Assembly (NCBI RefSeq): GCF_029839275.1
Contig: NZ_JAOCAH010000018.1
Location: forward strand, 26,766 to 90,765
Source: Pseudomonas sp. GD03944
Lineage (GTDB): Bacteria > Pseudomonadota > Gammaproteobacteria > Pseudomonadales > Pseudomonadaceae
Direction of reading: 5' to 3'
Length of the DNA: 64,000 nucleotides
The notes beneath the pieces are model-generated. The model ran no database searches. It was not told the origin of the DNA and saw only the letters and a program-made list of their open reading frames with translations. This document shows positions 46,946 to 55,737 of this stretch, one piece after another; the stretch's first letter is position 1, and every line of letters begins with the position of its first letter. The position numbers and the translations under genes were made by a program.

Positions 46946-47233
46946 ATGCGTATTGCCTGCCTGCTACTTGCCCTGTGCTGCACCAGCCTCGCCCAGGCCG
47001 ACACGATGCGCTGCGGCAGCCAGCTGGTCAGCATCGGCGACCGCGCCTTCGAGGTCGAGAAGAAGTGCGGCGCCCCCGAGTACCGCGACCTGGTGGGCTA
47101 CACCCTGGGCAGCTATGAACGGCGCGAGTACAAGGTCGAGGAATGGGTCTACGGCCCCACCAGCGGCATGCTCAGCATCCTGACCTTCGAGGGCAACCGC
47201 CTGACCCGCATCGAACGCCGCCGCAACCGCTGA
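46946..47233 (+). CDS. DUF2845 periplasmic protein, copy 1
   Basis: 95 aa. Signal peptide MRIACLLLALCCTSLAQA, then MRCGSQLVSIGDRAFEVEKKCGAPEYRDLVGY, two Cys that may form a disulfide, and EEWVYGPTSGMLSILTFEGNRLTRIE. The family is related in layout to SmpA/BamE-like small domains; no function is known. It starts 12 bases after the DUF748 stop, so probably in one operon with it and the second copy. Confidence 0.87.
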   Translation: MRIACLLLALCCTSLAQADTMRCGSQLVSIGDRAFEVEKKCGAPEYRDLVGYTLGSYERREYKVEEWVYGPTSGMLSILTFEGNRLTRIERRRNR

Positions 47234-47279
47234 CAAGCCCGCTCGCCCGCGGTAGCCTGATGCTCACCCCGTCCCGGAC

Positions 47280-47585
47280 ATGCCCTCTGTGAAAGCCTTT
47301 TCCCTGCTCCTGCTGATGCTGCTGGCCGCCACCGCCCAGGCGTCCACCCTGCGCTGCGGCAGCGCCCTGATCAGCCATGGCGACGACACCCAGGAAGTGC
47401 TCGCCAAATGCGGCACGCCCATCAGCCAGGATTTTCTCGGCTACCGCGAGGTGGTGGATTACTACGGGTTTCACACCGAAGTGGAGGTCGAGGAATGGAG
47501 CTACGGCCCACGCAACGGCATGTATCACTTCCTGCGCTTCGAAGGGAATCGCCTGGTTCGCATCACCAGCAAACGCGGGCGCTGA
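47280..47585 (+). CDS. DUF2845 periplasmic protein, copy 2
   Basis: 101 aa with a signal peptide (SLLLLMLLAATAQA) and the same core as copy 1: LRCGSALISHGDDTQEVLAKCGTP, EEWSYGPRNGMYHFLRFEGNRLVRI. The two Cys are kept. Clearly a tandem duplicate. The start could be ATG 47280 or GTG 47289; neither has a strong ribosome site. Confidence 0.85.
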   Translation: MPSVKAFSLLLLMLLAATAQASTLRCGSALISHGDDTQEVLAKCGTPISQDFLGYREVVDYYGFHTEVEVEEWSYGPRNGMYHFLRFEGNRLVRITSKRGR

Positions 47586-47703
47586 CAAAGCCCGGCCCCG
47601 GTGGTAGGGTCAGCGCGTTCTGACCAGGCTGGACAAGGAAGCCACCGATGCGCCACCCCCTCTCGCTCCCGTGCGGCGCGCCTGACCACAGGCGGCCCGC
47701 GAC

Positions 47704-49161
47704 ATGCTGATCATTCCTGCCGAACACCCGCTCGATTGGAAAAAACCGCCAATCGTGACCCTGCTGCTGATCCTGCTCAACATGCTGGTGTACTTCGGTT
47801 ACCAGGGCGGCGACAGCGAGCGCGAGGCGCACGCCATCCAGACCTACCTGGACGGTGGCCTGCTCAACCGCGAACGGGCGCTGTTCATCCCGGCCTTCGC
47901 CGAACGCCGGGAACTGGATGCCGACACGCAGCGCCAGGTCGAAGCCATGCGCCGCACCGACCTGGCGCGCCTGGTGCTGTACGACCTTGAGTTCGAGAAC
48001 CGCCTGCACCACAACCCCGACTACCTGGCCGATGCCGAGTGGCAGGCGGCGCGCCAGAAGGCCGAAGCCGCCCGCGACCAGCTCAGCAGCATGCGCTTCG
48101 GCTTCATTCCCAAGCGTTTCACTTTCGAGGGGCTGTTCGGCGCCATGTTCCTGCACGGTGACTTCGGCCACCTGCTGGGCAACATGGTGTTCCTGTTCAT
48201 CTTCGGCTTCGCCCTGGAAATCGCCCTCGGCCGCTGGTTGTACCTGGGCCTGTACCTGCTGAGCGGCGTCGCCTCGCACCTGCTGTGGTGGATCATGGAC
48301 CCGGGCTGGATCACCGGCGTGGGCGCCTCAGGGGCCATCTCCGGGCTGATGGGCATGTACCTCGGCGTGTACGGCCTGCGGCGCATCAACTTCTTCTACT
48401 GGCTCGGCCCGCTGTTCGGCTACTTCCGCGCACCGGCGCTGTGGATCCTGCCGGTGTGGGCGGGCAAGGAGCTGTACGGCCTGCTGCTGGCCGACGACAA
48501 CGTCAACTATTACGCCCACCTGGGTGGATTGATCGCCGGTTTCGGCGCCACCTGGCTGCCCAAGGCCATCGGTACGCTGAAGGTCGACGAGGCCTACCTC
48601 AACAAGGAGGACCCGCTGGGGCCCTTCAAGCGCGAGCTGCAAGGCCTCGATCAGTTGATCGGCAGCTTCTCCCTGGATCAGGCCTCCAGCCGGGGCCTGG
48701 ACATGCTGACGCGTTACCCGCAGCAACTGCCGCTGCTTGAGCGCCTCTACCCGCTGGCAGTGACGCGCCAGGACAAACCCTTGCTCAGCGCCGTGCTGAA
48801 GCAGTTGTTCAGCCTGCCCGCCAACGCCGGGCACACCGGGCTACTCAAGCGCCTTGCCACCGACAGCGGCACCCCGGGCGCCGGGCGGCGCCTGCTGCAG
48901 CACCCCGCCATTCAGTTGCACCTGCTCACCCACCTGGTGCGCACCGGCGAAGGCGCCCTGGCCCTGGGGGCCTGGCGGCGCCTGAAGGACAGTGGACAAC
49001 GACCAACCGCCCTGCCCACCCTGACCCTGCAACTGGCCAAGCAATTGAACCGCCAGCAGGACCTGCGTGGCATCGCCGAGCTGGGCCAGTTCCTCGACGG
49101 CCACTACCCCGACGCCGAACAGACCCAGCAACTGAACCTGCTCCGGCAGCACCTGCGCTAG
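47704..49161 (+). CDS. Rhomboid-family intramembrane serine protease with C-terminal helical extension
   Basis: 485 aa. An N-terminal helix (IVTLLLILLNMLVYFGY) is followed by a soluble insertion to about residue 135, then the rhomboid core: HGDFGHLLGNM, catalytic Ser209 in GVGASGAISGLMG, His272 in YYAHLGGLIAG. The last 190 residues are soluble and helical, without a known domain. Substrates unknown. It ends at a strong terminator. Possibly in a loose operon with the DUF748-DUF2845 genes. Confidence 0.92.
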   Translation: MLIIPAEHPLDWKKPPIVTLLLILLNMLVYFGYQGGDSEREAHAIQTYLDGGLLNRERALFIPAFAERRELDADTQRQVEAMRRTDLARLVLYDLEFENRLHHNPDYLADAEWQAARQKAEAARDQLSSMRFGFIPKRFTFEGLFGAMFLHGDFGHLLGNMVFLFIFGFALEIALGRWLYLGLYLLSGVASHLLWWIMDPGWITGVGASGAISGLMGMYLGVYGLRRINFFYWLGPLFGYFRAPALWILPVWAGKELYGLLLADDNVNYYAHLGGLIAGFGATWLPKAIGTLKVDEAYLNKEDPLGPFKRELQGLDQLIGSFSLDQASSRGLDMLTRYPQQLPLLERLYPLAVTRQDKPLLSAVLKQLFSLPANAGHTGLLKRLATDSGTPGAGRRLLQHPAIQLHLLTHLVRTGEGALALGAWRRLKDSGQRPTALPTLTLQLAKQLNRQQDLRGIAELGQFLDGHYPDAEQTQQLNLLRQHLR

Positions 49162-49182
49162 AAAAGAGAACGGCACAAACGA

Positions 49183-49209
49183 AGAAGCCCCCGCTGGGCG
49201 GGGGCTTCT
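49183..49209. terminator. Bidirectional terminator between rhomboid and CsbD genes
   Basis: Perfect 12-bp arms (AGAAGCCCCCGC and its complement) around TGG; the genes converge here. Confidence 0.92.
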
Positions 49210-49224
49210 GGGGGAGCTGGGCGC

Positions 49225-49422
49225 TTACAGCTTGTCGCTGAAGTCGCGTAGTTCCTGTTGGGCCTTTTCCTTGGTCCAGCCATAGCGCTCCTGCAGGCGG
49301 CCAGCGAGGTACTCGCTGTGTCCTTCGGCGACGTCCACGTCGTCATCGGTCAGGTTGCCCCAACGTTCCTTGATACGGCCGTTGAGCTGCTTCCATTTGC
49401 CTTTGATGATGTCGGAATTCAT
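49225..49422 (-). CDS. CsbD family stress-response protein
   Basis: 65 aa. MNSDIIKGKWKQLNGRIKERWGNLTDDDVD is the CsbD/YjbJ signature; very hydrophilic and helical. These small proteins rise in stationary phase or general stress. GAGGACAGG is just upstream of the ATG. It sits next to a BON-domain gene, a pairing I recall near pnp in P. aeruginosa. Confidence 0.95.
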   Translation of the reverse strand: MNSDIIKGKWKQLNGRIKERWGNLTDDDVDVAEGHSEYLAGRLQERYGWTKEKAQQELRDFSDKL

Positions 49423-49490
49423 GTGCCTGTCCTCCTCGTGAGGGTGGGGTGGCGGTTACCGGGGGCCATCCAGGCCCCGGGCAGCGTGGG

Positions 49491-49856
49491 TCAGTCGGCG
49501 GCTTTCAGGCCATCGGCGGACACAGCGGTAACACCTTTGATTTCCTTGGCCTTGGCGATGGCCAGGTCACGCTCGGCTTCGCTGGCTACGACGCCGGACA
49601 GCGCCACGACGCCTTTGTTGGTCTCGACCTTGATATCCAGGCCGCTCAGGCTGTCGTCGGCGATGAAGCTGGATTTCACTTTGCTGGTGATCCAGGTATC
49701 GGATACCGCTTCCTCTGCCTTGTCCATGGTGTTGGCGGCCAGCATGGTGGGCGCCACAGCGTCACGGCTATCGGCAAACGCGGTACCGGCTACCGACAGG
49801 CTCAGGGCAGTGGCAGCGACGGCGGCAAAGGCGAACTTGTTGATTGGCTGTTTCAT
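49491..49856 (-). CDS. BON-domain periplasmic protein (OsmY-like)
   Basis: 121 aa. Signal peptide (FAFAAVAATALSLSVAGTAFA), then one BON domain: ITSKVKSSFIADDSLSGLDIKVETNKGVVALSGVV and AIAKAKEIKGVTAVSADGL. BON domains bind phospholipid or anchor osmotic stress proteins. ATG at 49856 with AGGAG 9 bases upstream; the longer frame is rejected. The AT-rich 49900-49995 stretch upstream should hold its promoter. Confidence 0.92.
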   Translation of the reverse strand: MKQPINKFAFAAVAATALSLSVAGTAFADSRDAVAPTMLAANTMDKAEEAVSDTWITSKVKSSFIADDSLSGLDIKVETNKGVVALSGVVASEAERDLAIAKAKEIKGVTAVSADGLKAAD

Positions 49857-50064
49857 GGGTATCGACTCCTGTACGTTCCAGACAATCTGCATGCCGTTCC
49901 AGGCTGCAGGTTCACCCATAACATCGCAAGCGCTGTGCCAACCCGAAAAACAATATTTTATCTTTATTTATCAATCACTTACATAAACTGCATTTTCTCT
50001 TTTTTCGTGCAGCCTGCATGCTCGGCCCGTTTCGCTCGGGCAAATTGCACGATGCCTGCGGCCG

Positions 50065-51483
50065 TCATCCGCGCTCGACCAGCTTCTCCAGGGTATTTTC
50101 CAAAGATGCCACCTCCGCGAGCAGGGGCGACTGCGGGTAACGGGCCCGAATGAAGGCCAGCAGCTTCTGCGCCGGCTCCACCTGCCCGAGCCCCTCGGCA
50201 AAGCCACGCGCCGCCAGCAGGTAGGCCCGGGGGATGTGCGGGTAGTCGGGGAAACGCTGGTGCAGGTTACGCAGCAGACTCAGCCCTTCGCGGGTCTTGT
50301 GGCGCTGCAGCAGCGCATCGGCCAGGCGTTCGCAGACCAGCGGATCGTCCGGCAGGTAATCCGCCTTCAGCTGCCGGGCATTGAGCAGCGCCTGGGCCGC
50401 CTGGGCCGGGTTGAGCCGTGTGGCCAGCGGCAGGTAATGGTCCAGGTGGCGCAGGCAGCGCTCGCGGGCATTGAGGCCATAGAGCAACTGGTGAAAACGC
50501 TCGTTGAGCTTGAGGTCGTTGGGGTCGCGCTCCAGTGCCACGGTCAGCGTTTCCAGGGCCTGGGCACTCTGGCCCTCCTTCAGGCGGATCTCCGCCTCGG
50601 CCAGGGCGCGACGGCGCAGGAACTCGGGGGCCGGGTAGCTGGCCTGGCCACTGTCATCATCGGCAATCACATAACCCAACGGCCCCTGATACTGGAACAC
50701 CGCATAGCCCATCATGGCGCACATGACCACGCCGAAATAGGCGAACAAGAAGGTCGCGATCGGCACCAGCACCACCCGCGGCAAGCCGCTGGAGAGCATG
50801 TAGGTCACCCAGCCCGGCGACTGCCAGAGGATGAACAGGAAGCCGCAGAGAATCAGGTAACGCCAGCCCATGGCGGTGATCACCTGCCCGACCTGGTCGG
50901 GGCTGAGTGCCGCACCGAGCTCCTTGTCCAGCGCCAGGCGGATGATGCTGGCGGGCATGACCAGCAGCAGGCCGATGTTGACCGCCCAGTAGATCGCCTC
51001 GCTGTTGAAGTCCGCGGCCAGCCAGAGTGCGGCGAAGGCGATCAGAAACACCGCCAGTTGCTTGAAGAACAGGCTGAGCCCTTCGGTGGTGAAGGCGCTG
51101 GCCAGGCTGGGCGCTTCCTTCACGGCCTGGCTGCTGGCCTCGATCACGCTGTGGAAGTACTTGGTGGCCACGCTGAACAGGATGATCCAGAGAATGATCA
51201 TGCGCGGCATGAACAGGCCCGCCAGGGCCAGGATGCCAGCGAAGGCCAGCGGCCCGCCCTGCAGGGCGTAGGTGAAGAAGCTGGGGATGCGCTCCCAGAA
51301 CGGCTGGGCGGTGTTCGCCGCGCCGAGAAAATGCAGTTGCCCGACGCACAGGGGGCAACGGGGGGCGTCGTCGGGCGCATCGGCGTTCAACGGGATGCAG
51401 CAGTCGCCGTAGGCGTGCTGGCACGAAGGACACTGCCAGGTGGCAGGTTGCGCCGGGTGATAGCGGCAGAGGGTCTTGTCCAT
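50065..51483 (-). CDS. Zinc-ribbon/B-box-like membrane protein with TPR tail
   Basis: 472 aa. N-terminal Cys/His cluster (CRYHPAQPATWQCPSCQHAYGDCCIP and CPLC) that could bind zinc, then five to six membrane helices (FFTYALQGGPLAFAGILAL, MIILWIILFSVA, and on to about 285), then tetratricopeptide-like helices (AQALETLTVALERDPNDLKLNE, FPDYPHIPRAYLLAARGFAEGLG). The middle resembles DUF4013-type membrane proteins. Function unknown; a scaffold role is a guess. ATG at 51483 is just before the MDKTLCRYHP start. Confidence 0.82.
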   Translation of the reverse strand: MDKTLCRYHPAQPATWQCPSCQHAYGDCCIPLNADAPDDAPRCPLCVGQLHFLGAANTAQPFWERIPSFFTYALQGGPLAFAGILALAGLFMPRMIILWIILFSVATKYFHSVIEASSQAVKEAPSLASAFTTEGLSLFFKQLAVFLIAFAALWLAADFNSEAIYWAVNIGLLLVMPASIIRLALDKELGAALSPDQVGQVITAMGWRYLILCGFLFILWQSPGWVTYMLSSGLPRVVLVPIATFLFAYFGVVMCAMMGYAVFQYQGPLGYVIADDDSGQASYPAPEFLRRRALAEAEIRLKEGQSAQALETLTVALERDPNDLKLNERFHQLLYGLNARERCLRHLDHYLPLATRLNPAQAAQALLNARQLKADYLPDDPLVCERLADALLQRHKTREGLSLLRNLHQRFPDYPHIPRAYLLAARGFAEGLGQVEPAQKLLAFIRARYPQSPLLAEVASLENTLEKLVERG

Positions 51484-51538
51484 GCGTGCGGAATTCCTGA
51501 TGAGAGCCGGGGCGACGGGCGCTATTGTCCGGGCAAAA

Positions 51539-51565
51539 AAAGAGGGCCCGCAAGGGGCCCTCTTT
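51539..51565 (-). terminator. Intrinsic terminator of pnp
   Basis: AAAGAGGGCCC and GGGCCCTCTTT (11/11) around five bases; on the minus strand a run of seven T follows. It ends the rpsO-pnp transcript. Confidence 0.93.
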
Positions 51566-51588
51566 CTCAACGTGACGCGTGTAGACGA

Positions 51589-53694
51589 TTAAACGCCCGA
51601 CGCCTTGGCAGCCGCCACGTCCTTGATCGACAGTTTGATACGGCCGCGGTTGTCCACGTCCAGTACCAGCACTTCGACTTCCTGGCCTTCTTTCAGGATG
51701 TCGGTGACTTTCTCGACGCGTGCATCGCTGAGCATCGAGATGTGCACCAGACCGTCCTTGCCCGGCAGGATGTTGACGAAGGCACCGAAGTCCACGATGC
51801 GCTCGACCTTGCCGACGTAGATCTTGCCGACTTCGGCTTCCGCGGTGATGCCCAGAACGCGCTGACGCGCAGCTTCTGCAGCTTCCTTGGTTTCGCCGAA
51901 GATCTTGATCGAACCGTCGTCTTCGATATCGATCGAGGCCTTGGTTTCTTCGCAGATGGCGCGGATGGTTGCACCGCCCTTGCCGATGACGTCGCGAATC
52001 TTGTCCTGGTCGATCTTCATCGCGATCATGGTCGGTGCGTTGGCCGACAGTTCGCTACGGGACTGAGCAATGACCTGATTCATCTGGCCGAGGATATTCA
52101 GGCGCGCTTCCAGGGCCTGGCCCAAGGCGATTTCCATGATTTCTTCGGTGATGCCCTGGATCTTGATGTCCATCTGCAGTGCGGTAACGCCTTGAGCGGT
52201 ACCGGCAACCTTGAAGTCCATGTCGCCCAGGTGGTCTTCGTCACCCAGGATGTCGGTCAGAACGGCGAACTTCTCGCCTTCCTTCACCAGACCCATGGCG
52301 ATACCGGCAACCGGTGCCTTCATCGGCACGCCAGCGTCCATCAGGGCCAGGGAGGCACCGCACACGGAAGCCATCGAGGACGAACCGTTGGACTCGGTGA
52401 TTTCCGACACAACGCGGATGGTGTACGGGAACACGTCAGCGGCTGGCAGCATCGCTTGAACCGAACGACGGGCCAGGCGACCGTGACCGATTTCGCGGCG
52501 GCCGGTGGCGCCCATGCGGCCACACTCGCCCACCGAGTACGGCGGGAAGTTGTAGTGCAGCATGAAGGGGTCTTTCTTCTCGCCTTCCAGGGTGTCGAGC
52601 AGTTGCGCGTCACGGGCGGTGCCGAGGGTGGCAACGACCAGGGCCTGGGTTTCGCCACGGGTGAACAGTGCCGAACCGTGGGTCTTGTCCAGAACACCGA
52701 CTTCGATGTTCAGGCCACGCACGGTGCGGGTGTCACGGCCGTCGATACGCGGCTTGCCGTTGACGATGTTCTCGCGCACGGTGCGGTATTCTATTTCGCC
52801 GAAGGCGTCTTTGACTTCACCAGCGGACGGCTGGCCTTCTTCGCCGGAGAACTTGGCGACGACCTGGTCTTTCAGCTCGCCCAGGCGCGCGTAGCGGTCC
52901 TGCTTGATGGTGATGGTGTAAGCCTGGGAGATCGCTTCGCCGAACTCGCTACGGATAGCGCTCAGCAGCGCGGTGTTGGCAGCAGGAGCCTGCCAGTCCC
53001 AACGCGGCTTGCCCGCTTCGGCGGCCAGCTCGGTGACGGCCTGGATGACGGCCTGGAATTCATCGTGGGCGAACAGCACGGCGCCCAGCATCTGGTCTTC
53101 GGTCAGCTCTTTGGCTTCCGATTCAACCATCAGGACGGCGTCTTTGGTGCCGGCTACGACCATGTCCAGGCTGGAGGCCTTGAGCTGCTCGTAGGTCGGG
53201 TTCAGCAGGTAGCCGGTTTCCGGGTGGAAGGCAACGCGCGCGGCACCGATCGGGCCGTTGAACGGGATACCCGAGATGGCCAGGGCCGCCGAGGTACCGA
53301 TCATCGCAGCGATGTCCGGATCGGTCTTCTTGCTGGTGGAGATCACGGTGCAGATGACCTGCACTTCGTTCTGGAAACCTTCCGGGAACAGCGGACGGAT
53401 CGGACGGTCGATCAGGCGCGAGGTCAGGGTCTCTTTCTCGGAAGGACGCGCTTCACGCTTGAAGAAACCGCCAGGGATCTTGCCGGCTGCGTAGGTTTTT
53501 TCTTGGTAGTGCACGGACAGCGGGAAAAAGCCTTTGCTCGGGTCGGCAGTCTTGGCGCCGGTGACGGCAACCAGTACGGCCACGTCGTCATCAACGGTGA
53601 CCAGCACAGCGCCGGAGGCTTGACGGGCGATACGGCCTGTCTCGAGGGTAACGGTCGATTGACCGAACTGGAACTTCTTGATTACCGGGTTCAC
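51589..53694 (-). CDS. pnp: Polyribonucleotide nucleotidyltransferase (PNPase)
   Basis: 701 aa, the usual length. Two RNase PH domains (TLETGRIARQASGAVLVTVDDD; LDTLEGEKKDPFMLHYNFPPYSVGE, RREIGHGRLARRS), then KH (IRDVIGKGGATIRAICEET) and S1 (VGKVERIVDFGAFVNILPGKDGLVHIS). A 3'-5' phosphorolytic RNA exonuclease and part of the degradosome. Downstream of rpsO with a stem-loop between them, the conserved site for RNase III autoregulation. Confidence 0.98.
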   Translation of the reverse strand: MNPVIKKFQFGQSTVTLETGRIARQASGAVLVTVDDDVAVLVAVTGAKTADPSKGFFPLSVHYQEKTYAAGKIPGGFFKREARPSEKETLTSRLIDRPIRPLFPEGFQNEVQVICTVISTSKKTDPDIAAMIGTSAALAISGIPFNGPIGAARVAFHPETGYLLNPTYEQLKASSLDMVVAGTKDAVLMVESEAKELTEDQMLGAVLFAHDEFQAVIQAVTELAAEAGKPRWDWQAPAANTALLSAIRSEFGEAISQAYTITIKQDRYARLGELKDQVVAKFSGEEGQPSAGEVKDAFGEIEYRTVRENIVNGKPRIDGRDTRTVRGLNIEVGVLDKTHGSALFTRGETQALVVATLGTARDAQLLDTLEGEKKDPFMLHYNFPPYSVGECGRMGATGRREIGHGRLARRSVQAMLPAADVFPYTIRVVSEITESNGSSSMASVCGASLALMDAGVPMKAPVAGIAMGLVKEGEKFAVLTDILGDEDHLGDMDFKVAGTAQGVTALQMDIKIQGITEEIMEIALGQALEARLNILGQMNQVIAQSRSELSANAPTMIAMKIDQDKIRDVIGKGGATIRAICEETKASIDIEDDGSIKIFGETKEAAEAARQRVLGITAEAEVGKIYVGKVERIVDFGAFVNILPGKDGLVHISMLSDARVEKVTDILKEGQEVEVLVLDVDNRGRIKLSIKDVAAAKASGV

Positions 53695-53806
53695 GGTGTT
53701 TTCCTTCTCTTTGTTGCCCTTGGGGAAATCGTGTCTTGCAGAATTCGCGGGCGGCTACGGGAATCGGACCCGGTTCCGTCCAAAAAGCACGGTACAGAAA
53801 CGCAAA

Positions 53807-53842
53807 AGCTGGAAGCGGGGCAGGCCCCACTTCCAGCTTCGG
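53807..53842 (-). terminator. Stem-loop between rpsO and pnp
   Basis: AGCTGGAAG-x-GGGG and CCCC-x-CTTCCAGCT around CAGG (one U-G pair), followed on the minus strand by TTTTGCG. Expected role: partial termination after rpsO or processing site in the pnp leader. Confidence 0.8.
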
Positions 53843-53866
53843 CATTCAGCTACGTGCAAGCATTGC

Positions 53867-54136
53867 TTAGCGACGCAGACCCAGGCGACCGATCAGGGCG
53901 CTGTAACGACTGGTGTCCTTGCCCTTCAGGTAATCCAGCAGCTTACGACGCTGGTTAACCATACGGATCAGGCCACGACGCGAGTGGTGGTCTTTACCGT
54001 TGGCCTTGAAGTGACCTTGCAGCTTGTTGATGTTGGCGGACAGCAGTGCAACTTGCACTTCCGGGCTACCGGTGTCGCCTTCAGCTTGCTTGTAGTCGTT
54101 AACGATCTGGGCTTTTTCTTCAACGCTGAGTGCCAT
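53867..54136 (-). CDS. rpsO: Ribosomal protein S15
   Basis: 89 aa. LTGxxxDHHSRRGLIRMVNQRRKLLDYLK-type core: KDHHSRRGLIRMVNQRRKLL is the rRNA-binding block, and TGSPEVQVALLSANINKLQ is universal. Small-subunit protein, primary binder of 16S rRNA helices 20-22. GAGGAT upstream of the ATG. Confidence 0.99.
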   Translation of the reverse strand: MALSVEEKAQIVNDYKQAEGDTGSPEVQVALLSANINKLQGHFKANGKDHHSRRGLIRMVNQRRKLLDYLKGKDTSRYSALIGRLGLRR

Positions 54137-54294
54137 GTGGGCATCCTCTCAGTTAGGAAACCGCTGCCGAAGCAACCGCTCCAATAGGCCGGGAATCGCT
54201 TCCCGTGTTTTTAAGATGAGGAATGACCGTGCCTATTAACAGCCACCCTCGGTACAGACCGTCGAACACCTGAGTGCCCGGCGGCCCGCTACGG

Positions 54295-55212
54295 TCATAC
54301 CGACCGAATCAGTCGACGCGGCGCAATGCGCCCGTCATCGCTCACTTCACCGATACCGATGAAGCGACCGGTGTGATCCTGCACCCGAACCATGCCAAAC
54401 GCTGGCGCTTCGGGGCTACGCACCGGCTGCCCTTGCAGCCAGTAGAACGAACTGTGCTCGGAGAACTGCAACAGGGGCCAGTCTTCCAGGCCGCTGTCCA
54501 CCGGTAGCAGGAAGCGATCGAGCGCTTCGTTGCCGCCGTCGGCGTGCGCTTGCTCGAGTTCTTCCAGCGTCACCGTCTGCACCAGGCCGAACGGACCGGC
54601 CTTGGTTCTGCGCAGTTCCGCGACATGCGCGCCACAGCCGAGAAGCTGACCGATATCCTCCACCAGGGTCCGAATATAGGTGCCTTTGCTGCAATCGACC
54701 GCCAGGCGCGCCTGCTCGCCTTCGCAGGCCAGCAATTCCAAGCGCGCAATAGTAACAGAACGCGCCTCGCGCTCCACTACTTCCCCAGCGCGTGCCAGCT
54801 TGTAAAGTGGCTGGCCGTCGCGCTTGAGCGCCGAGTACATCGGAGGTATCTGACTGATTTCCCCACGAAAACGTGGCAGCAGCGCTTCGATATCGGCACG
54901 ACCAACGGTCACCGGACGCTGTTCGAGCACTTCACCTTCCGCATCGGCGGTGGTGGTCGTGACGCCAAGCTGCATCAGGGTCTCGTAGCCTTTGTCGGCA
55001 TCGAGCAGGTACTGGGAAAACTTGGTGGCCTCGCCGAAGCACAGCGGCAGAACGCCGGTGGCCAGCGGATCAAGGCTACCGGTGTGCCCGGCCTTCTCGG
55101 CGTTGAGCAGCCAGCGCACCTTCTGCAACGCCGCGTTGGAGCTGAAGCCGCGCGGCTTGTCGAGCAGGATGATGCCATCGACCTTGCGACGAATACGTTT
55201 CACCTGGGCCAC
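54295..55212 (-). CDS. truB: tRNA pseudouridine(55) synthase
   Basis: 305 aa. Catalytic Asp in GHTGSLDPLATGVLPLCFGEATKF; KGYETLMQLGVTTTTADAEG; SKGTYIRTLVEDIGQLLGCGAHV. Makes pseudouridine 55 in the T loop of tRNAs. Five bases separate it from the rbfA stop; 158 bases follow before rpsO. Confidence 0.98.
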   Translation of the reverse strand: MAQVKRIRRKVDGIILLDKPRGFSSNAALQKVRWLLNAEKAGHTGSLDPLATGVLPLCFGEATKFSQYLLDADKGYETLMQLGVTTTTADAEGEVLEQRPVTVGRADIEALLPRFRGEISQIPPMYSALKRDGQPLYKLARAGEVVEREARSVTIARLELLACEGEQARLAVDCSKGTYIRTLVEDIGQLLGCGAHVAELRRTKAGPFGLVQTVTLEELEQAHADGGNEALDRFLLPVDSGLEDWPLLQFSEHSSFYWLQGQPVRSPEAPAFGMVRVQDHTGRFIGIGEVSDDGRIAPRRLIRSV

Positions 55213-55217
55213 GCGTG

Positions 55218-55631
55218 TTACTCCTTGGCCTCAGGATCAGCATCCGTATCGCCGTGCTGACGGTCTTCGGTCATCGCTCGGTCGATCAGGGCGGACAGAT
55301 GGGCGCCGCGCTGAACGCTCTCGTCGTAGCAGAAGCGCAGGTTCGGCACGCTACGCAGCTTCATGGCCTTGCCCAGCTGCATGCGCAGGAAACCCGACGC
55401 GTCGTTGAGCACCTTGATGCTCTGGGCAATACCGTCGACGCCTTCCTGCTCCTCAAGCCCCATCACGGTGACGAAGACCCGGGCATGGCTCGCGTCACGG
55501 CTGACGTTGACCGCGGTCACGGTCACCAGGCCGCCCAGACGCGGGTCCTTGACTTCCAGACGGATCAATTGCGCCAGCTCTCGCTGCATCTGATCGCCGA
55601 TGCGCTGGGCACGGCTATATTCTTTGGCCAT
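55218..55631 (-). CDS. rbfA: 30S ribosome-binding factor A
   Basis: 137 aa. MAKEYSRAQRIGDQMQRELAQLI start and LRSVPNLRFCYDESVQRGAHLSALID near the end are family blocks (KH-like fold). It assists 16S 5' end maturation and cold adaptation. ATG at 55631 with GAAGG upstream; a GTG four codons earlier is less likely. Confidence 0.97.
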   Translation of the reverse strand: MAKEYSRAQRIGDQMQRELAQLIRLEVKDPRLGGLVTVTAVNVSRDASHARVFVTVMGLEEQEGVDGIAQSIKVLNDASGFLRMQLGKAMKLRSVPNLRFCYDESVQRGAHLSALIDRAMTEDRQHGDTDADPEAKE

Positions 55632-55686
55632 ATCTACCTTCACTCGTCACGCTGCCGCTGAAAAAGCAGCGGACCCAAAAGCGGCA

Positions 55687-55719
55687 AACGCCCGGCCGCG
55701 CAAAGCGAGGCCGGGCGTT
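55687..55719. repeat. GC-rich stem-loop between infB and rbfA
   Basis: AACGCCCGGCC and GGCCGGGCGTT (11/11) around an 11-base loop, in the 106-base gap. No T-run on the minus strand; probably an mRNA processing or pause element within the operon. Confidence 0.75.
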
Positions 55720-55737
55720 GCATGTTGCAACTCGCGC

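Noticed and set aside
50236..53958. 1240-codon plus-strand frame across the zinc/TPR gene and pnp
   Set aside because: It runs antisense through two unrelated real genes and a terminator, with no recognisable domain.
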